From the NCBI GenBank assembly GCA_003557765.1, contig PWNO01000150.1, positions 1 to 6,933 of the forward strand: DNA of 6,933 nt, read 5' to 3'. Below the pieces are notes generated by a model. That model was not told the DNA's origin. It saw only the letters and a list, made by a program, of their open reading frames with translations, and made no database searches. Positions within the stretch are counted from its first letter, which is position 1. Every line of letters begins with the position of its first letter. The stretch is from Bacteroidales bacterium (GTDB lineage Bacteria > Bacteroidota > Bacteroidia > Bacteroidales > UBA7960). This document shows positions 4,118 to 6,933 of this stretch, piece after piece. The position numbers and the translations under genes were made by a program.

Positions 4118-6499
4118 TTACTCCGTTCTCAGGCTATCCATTGGGTTTGCCTTTGCTGCGCTGAGCGACTGATACAGCATGGCGAGGCCTCCGATCACGG
4201 CTGCAATCACCACGGCGGCTGTAAAAAGCCACCAGTGTTCCAGCAGGTTGATCTGGTAAGTGAAGTTTTGTTGCCAGTTATCAACGACCCAGTAGGCCAG
4301 GGGCAGTGCCACGATGGCGCCGGCGATCAGCCAGCGTGCCAGCTCTTTCGTCAGGCTTGCCACTATGCTGAAGGTTGAGGCCCCAAAGGTTTTGCGTATG
4401 CCGATCTCTTTTACTTTTTGTGATACCGTGAAGGACGTGAGGGCAAAAAGTCCCATGAAGGAAATGATGATGGCGAGGATTGCTGCGGTGGTAACCATGT
4501 TGCTGATGCGTTCTTCGCGCCGGTACATCTGTTCAAACAGGCTGTCGATAAATACGTAGTCAAACACGTAATTGGGATCGGCCGACTCGAATGTTTTTTG
4601 TGCATAGTCCATCACTTCCCTGGTGCTTCCGGGTTCCATCCTGATGCTTATGTAGCTGAACCAGGGGGAATACATGGTAAAGGCCAGTGGTTCCAGCTTG
4701 TGATGCAGGGATTGAAAATGAAAGTCGGATACGACCCCGATGATGCGGCAGGGGTGTTGCCAAACCACGATGTCGGCACCAATAGGATCTTCCAGGCCAA
4801 GCTCTTTCACTGCGCGCTCATTGACTATCACGGAAGCGCTGTCTGTACGCATCTGCGGATCAAAATCGCGACCTGCCACCAGTTGCATCCCATAGGTTTC
4901 GATGTAGTGATGCCGGATGCGGTTTTCGTGGATCATGATGGTTTGATCCGGGGCGTCCTCTCGTCTGTGCGCAGTTTGCACGGATCGCTGGCGGCCAGGG
5001 ATGCTTTGGGAAGCAGTTACCTGAAGTATCCGTGGATGCTGCAGCAATTCAGCCCTGATGCTTTCATAGCTTCCGCGTATCTGGGAAGTGAGGCTGGTTA
5101 TGGATATCACCTGCTCGCGTGCAAAGCCGGGATCTATGTGTTTCATGTCGGAGACCTGCTTGTGCAGTAGCAGTAACGTGGCGATCAAAAAAATCGAAAT
5201 GGCAAACTGTATGCTGACCAGCACCTTACGGAAGGCATTTGGTTTGCCGGTGCCATGCTGGTCGCCTTTAAGGACGGTGATGGGCTGGTGCCTTGAAAGG
5301 TAGAGGGCAGGATAGATGCCGGAGATGATCCCGATGATTCCGACAAAAGCCAGGATGGCAAGCAGAATGACGGGCTGTTGCCAGTACACCAGGCTGAAGT
5401 CCTCATCCAGCATATTAGAAAAGGGAGCAATAAGGAACTCATTCAGTGCAAGGGCCAACACAAAGGCGAGTAAGGCAATCAGTACGGACTCACCCATAAA
5501 CTGTCTGATCAGGTCTCCCTTGCCTGCACCGATCACCTTCCGGAGGCCGATCTCCCGTGTGCGTTTTTCCGCCTGGGCGGTCATCAGGTTCACAAAGTTG
5601 AAGATGGCGATCAGCAGGATAAACAGGGTGAGGAAAGAGAAAATATATACGTTGCGGATGTCTCCGGTTTCTTCCGCACCCATTGAAAAACGGGAGTGCA
5701 GGAAGATGTCTTCCAGGTTTTGTAAGTCGTGGCTCATGCGCAGTCCCATGGGACCATACCGCTCTTCAATATGCAGGTCTGCCAGCCGCGCGGCGTTGTT
5801 AAAAAAGCTTTCCTTGTCTGCATCTTCCCTGAGCAAAATGTAGGTTGGGAATGAAATGCCCTGCCTTGCAATGATGTTGTCATCCGGCCTGGTTCGGGTG
5901 GCAATTGAAGCGATAACGGTGAACTGCACATGGGAGTTTTTCGGAAAGTTCTCCATGATGCCGGTGATACGGTACGTATAGTTTGCAATGGTGATGGTCT
6001 CATTGACCACATCCGTGCTTCCGAAGAATCGCATGGCTGCATCTTCGCTGATTACAACCTTATCAGGACCGTCCAGCACGTGCTCAGGGTCTCCCTTGGC
6101 GAGCGGGAAGCTGAACATCCGAAAAAACCCGGGGTCAACCCAAACGACCTGCTCGGCCGAAAACCGCTTATGGTCGATGAACACTTCCTGAGCGCCTTGT
6201 GTGAACAGCCGGCTCACGTATTCTCCTTCCGGCAGCTGTTCTTTTAAAATGTCTGCGACTTCGCCGTCGGTATAAGGGCCGTTAATATGCTGGCCGTCGC
6301 CAATCTGACCTTCTATGGTTATGCGGTAAATCCTGTGGCTGTGCTCATGGAAACGGTCGTAACTCAGCTGGTGATATACGAAAATGAGCAGCAAGGTGGC
6401 CACGGAAAACCCTACCCCCAGTCCGATGATGTTGATGATGGTGTGGGAAAGGTTTTTCTTGAGAATGCGCCAGGCGGTTTTGATGTAATTCAAAAACAT
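4118..6499 (-). CDS. FtsX/MacB-type ABC transporter permease (793 aa, two MacB-core/FtsX halves)
   Basis: This is an inner-membrane permease of the MacB/FtsX superfamily, the type Bacteroidota use in mechanotransmission-like efflux or lipoprotein/peptide export with a separate ATPase. It is an internal duplication. Half one has an N-terminal helix (about residues 20-42), a periplasmic MacB-core domain (45-270), then membrane helices near 285-305, 335-360 and 376-400. Half two has a helix at about 425-447, a second periplasmic domain (450-655), then helices near 668-690, 720-740 and 756-775. The coupling motif occurs in both halves, as TREIGLRKVIGAG (314-326) and VKEIGIRKTFGAS (696-708). The last residues PMDSLRTE are the usual cytoplasmic end. 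Length is typical and no lesion is seen. The ATG at 6499 begins MFLNYIKTAWRILKKN, the standard start for the family. No ATPase gene is adjacent, so partner and substrate are unknown. A TAATTTTG box lies about 97 bases upstream. Confidence 0.93.
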   Translation of the reverse strand: MFLNYIKTAWRILKKNLSHTIINIIGLGVGFSVATLLLIFVYHQLSYDRFHEHSHRIYRITIEGQIGDGQHINGPYTDGEVADILKEQLPEGEYVSRLFTQGAQEVFIDHKRFSAEQVVWVDPGFFRMFSFPLAKGDPEHVLDGPDKVVISEDAAMRFFGSTDVVNETITIANYTYRITGIMENFPKNSHVQFTVIASIATRTRPDDNIIARQGISFPTYILLREDADKESFFNNAARLADLHIEERYGPMGLRMSHDLQNLEDIFLHSRFSMGAEETGDIRNVYIFSFLTLFILLIAIFNFVNLMTAQAEKRTREIGLRKVIGAGKGDLIRQFMGESVLIALLAFVLALALNEFLIAPFSNMLDEDFSLVYWQQPVILLAILAFVGIIGIISGIYPALYLSRHQPITVLKGDQHGTGKPNAFRKVLVSIQFAISIFLIATLLLLHKQVSDMKHIDPGFAREQVISITSLTSQIRGSYESIRAELLQHPRILQVTASQSIPGRQRSVQTAHRREDAPDQTIMIHENRIRHHYIETYGMQLVAGRDFDPQMRTDSASVIVNERAVKELGLEDPIGADIVVWQHPCRIIGVVSDFHFQSLHHKLEPLAFTMYSPWFSYISIRMEPGSTREVMDYAQKTFESADPNYVFDYVFIDSLFEQMYRREERISNMVTTAAILAIIISFMGLFALTSFTVSQKVKEIGIRKTFGASTFSIVASLTKELARWLIAGAIVALPLAYWVVDNWQQNFTYQINLLEHWWLFTAAVVIAAVIGGLAMLYQSLSAAKANPMDSLRTE

Positions 6500-6595
6500 A
6501 CAAAGTGGTTTTGTTTGTCGATGCTTGCTTATGGGATGCTTCCCAACCTATGCATCACGAAAACAGTGCCACAGGGCATATGCAGTTGTTTTTCA

Positions 6596-6603
6596 CAAAA
6601 TTA
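6596..6603 (-). promoter_or_regulatory. Possible -7 box for the FtsX-type permease
   Basis: Read on the minus strand this is TAATTTTG, matching TAnnTTTG. It would give a leader of roughly 90 bases before the ATG at 6499. I see no TTG/TTTG at the proper -33 spacing, so this is a candidate only. Confidence 0.3.
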
Positions 6604-6678
6604 CGAAAAAATGCCTTCGGGTGTTTGGTATAAAAGTGTTCGTATGCGGGCAGTTGTGTTTGAAAGTGTGCACCAGGT

Positions 6679-6836
6679 GAAGTAAGTCAGTAAGAAGTAA
6701 GCAGTAAGCAGAAAGAAGCACTTGGGGAAGTAAGTCAGTAAGAAGTAAGCAGTAATTAGTAAGCAGAAAGAAGCACTTGGGGAAGTAAGTCAGTAAGCAG
6801 TAAGCAGTAATTAGTAAGCAGAAAGAAGCACTTGGG
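6679..6836. repeat. Nested tandem repeat: three ~55-bp units built from 7-bp GTAAGCA-like sub-units
   Basis: Three units each begin GAAGTAAGTCAGTAAG and end GAAGCACTTGGG: 6679-6726 (48 bp), 6727-6781 (55 bp) and 6782-6836 (55 bp). Units two and three differ at a single base (A/C). Unit one equals unit two minus exactly one 7-base sub-unit (a GTAATTA). Within each unit the sequence is a run of 7-8 base words GTAAGTCA, GTAAGAA, GTAAGCA, GTAATTA and GTAAGCA. Near-identity points to recent expansion by slippage or unequal exchange. The units abut directly without spacers, so this is not CRISPR. Confidence 0.9.
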
Positions 6837-6849
6837 ATGCATCAGCGAA

Positions 6850-6880
6850 CCTCTGCGAAATCCTCTGCGAGCTTCTGCGA
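6850..6880. repeat. TCTGCGA short direct repeats
   Basis: CCTCTGCGA occurs at 6850 and 6862 and CTTCTGCGA at 6872, spaced 12 and 10 bases. The same CTCTGCG word appears twice near 2460-2550, around and inside the inverted-repeat element. It is a low-complexity family of short intergenic repeats of a kind common in Bacteroidota; function unknown. Confidence 0.55.
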
Positions 6881-6933
6881 GAAACAAGCGAACATTATGT
6901 TCCACGCAAAGGCCACAAATTAAAAAACACGCA

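Larger units (their letters stand above)
6500..6933. other. Gene-free region upstream of the FtsX-type permease
   Basis: No credible gene was found in these 434 bases on either strand. From left to right it holds the permease leader and candidate -7 box (to about 6603), a stretch with nothing recognisable (6604-6678), the nested tandem repeat (6679-6836), TCTGCGA repeats (about 6850-6880) and a CGCAAAGGCCACAAAT-type segment (about 6904-6920). No tRNA, IS or attachment site was recognised. Confidence 0.6.

Noticed and set aside
4598..5170. 190-residue open frame on the plus strand inside the permease gene
   Set aside because: It is fully antisense to the well-supported FtsX-type permease and has no recognisable domain or membrane pattern of its own.
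6287..6685. 132-residue plus-strand frame covering the permease start and upstream region
   Set aside because: It is mostly antisense to the permease and then runs through its leader; no protein-like features.
6679..6836. CRISPR array
   Set aside because: The units are contiguous, contain internal 7-bp repetition, have no unique spacers, and no cas gene is nearby.

Overview
The window looks like chromosomal DNA from a member of the Bacteroidota, probably an environmental or uncultured lineage. Four things point there. The ~790-residue two-part FtsX/MacB-type permease is of the kind these bacteria carry in many copies. The uracil-DNA glycosylase resembles the SMUG2/DUF4918 type known from Pedobacter. 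Two genes have TAnnTTTG-like -7 boxes upstream. The intergenic DNA holds short degenerate repeats of the TCTGCGA and CACAAAT(G)C kind. The species cannot be named from the sequence.

Layout. Positions 1-1344 (+) hold the end of a metal ABC uptake operon: an ATPase that runs in from the left edge, overlapping an ABC-3 family permease (ZnuB/MntB/TroC-like). A short gap with hairpins follows. Next comes a two-gene unit (1532-2429, +): a 71-residue secreted or membrane-anchored small protein whose end overlaps the start of a stand-alone FAD/NAD(P)H oxidoreductase. This unit converges on a minus-strand block. Between them (2430-2591) lie a GC-rich hairpin and a 101-bp element with 21-bp inverted ends bounded by TA, which looks like a miniature transposon remnant or a large bidirectional terminator. 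The minus-strand block contains, from right to left, the FtsX-type permease (6499-4118), the SMUG2-like glycosylase (about 4007-3282) and a small PD-(D/E)XK-like protein with an N-terminal coiled coil (3173-2592). The last 430 bases have no gene. They hold the permease's upstream region, three copies of a ~55-bp tandem repeat built from 7-bp sub-units, and scattered TCTGCGA repeats.

How the genes work together. The ATPase and permease are two parts of one importer, and the solute-binding protein is not in view. The small membrane protein and the flavin reductase are translationally overlapped, so they probably act together in membrane-linked electron transfer; this is inference. The three minus-strand genes are separated by gaps with their own signals and are probably independent. 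No clear novel defence or metabolic system is visible. The most unusual items are the TA-bounded palindromic element, the nested tandem repeat, and the reductase's Gln in place of the usual flavin-binding Arg.
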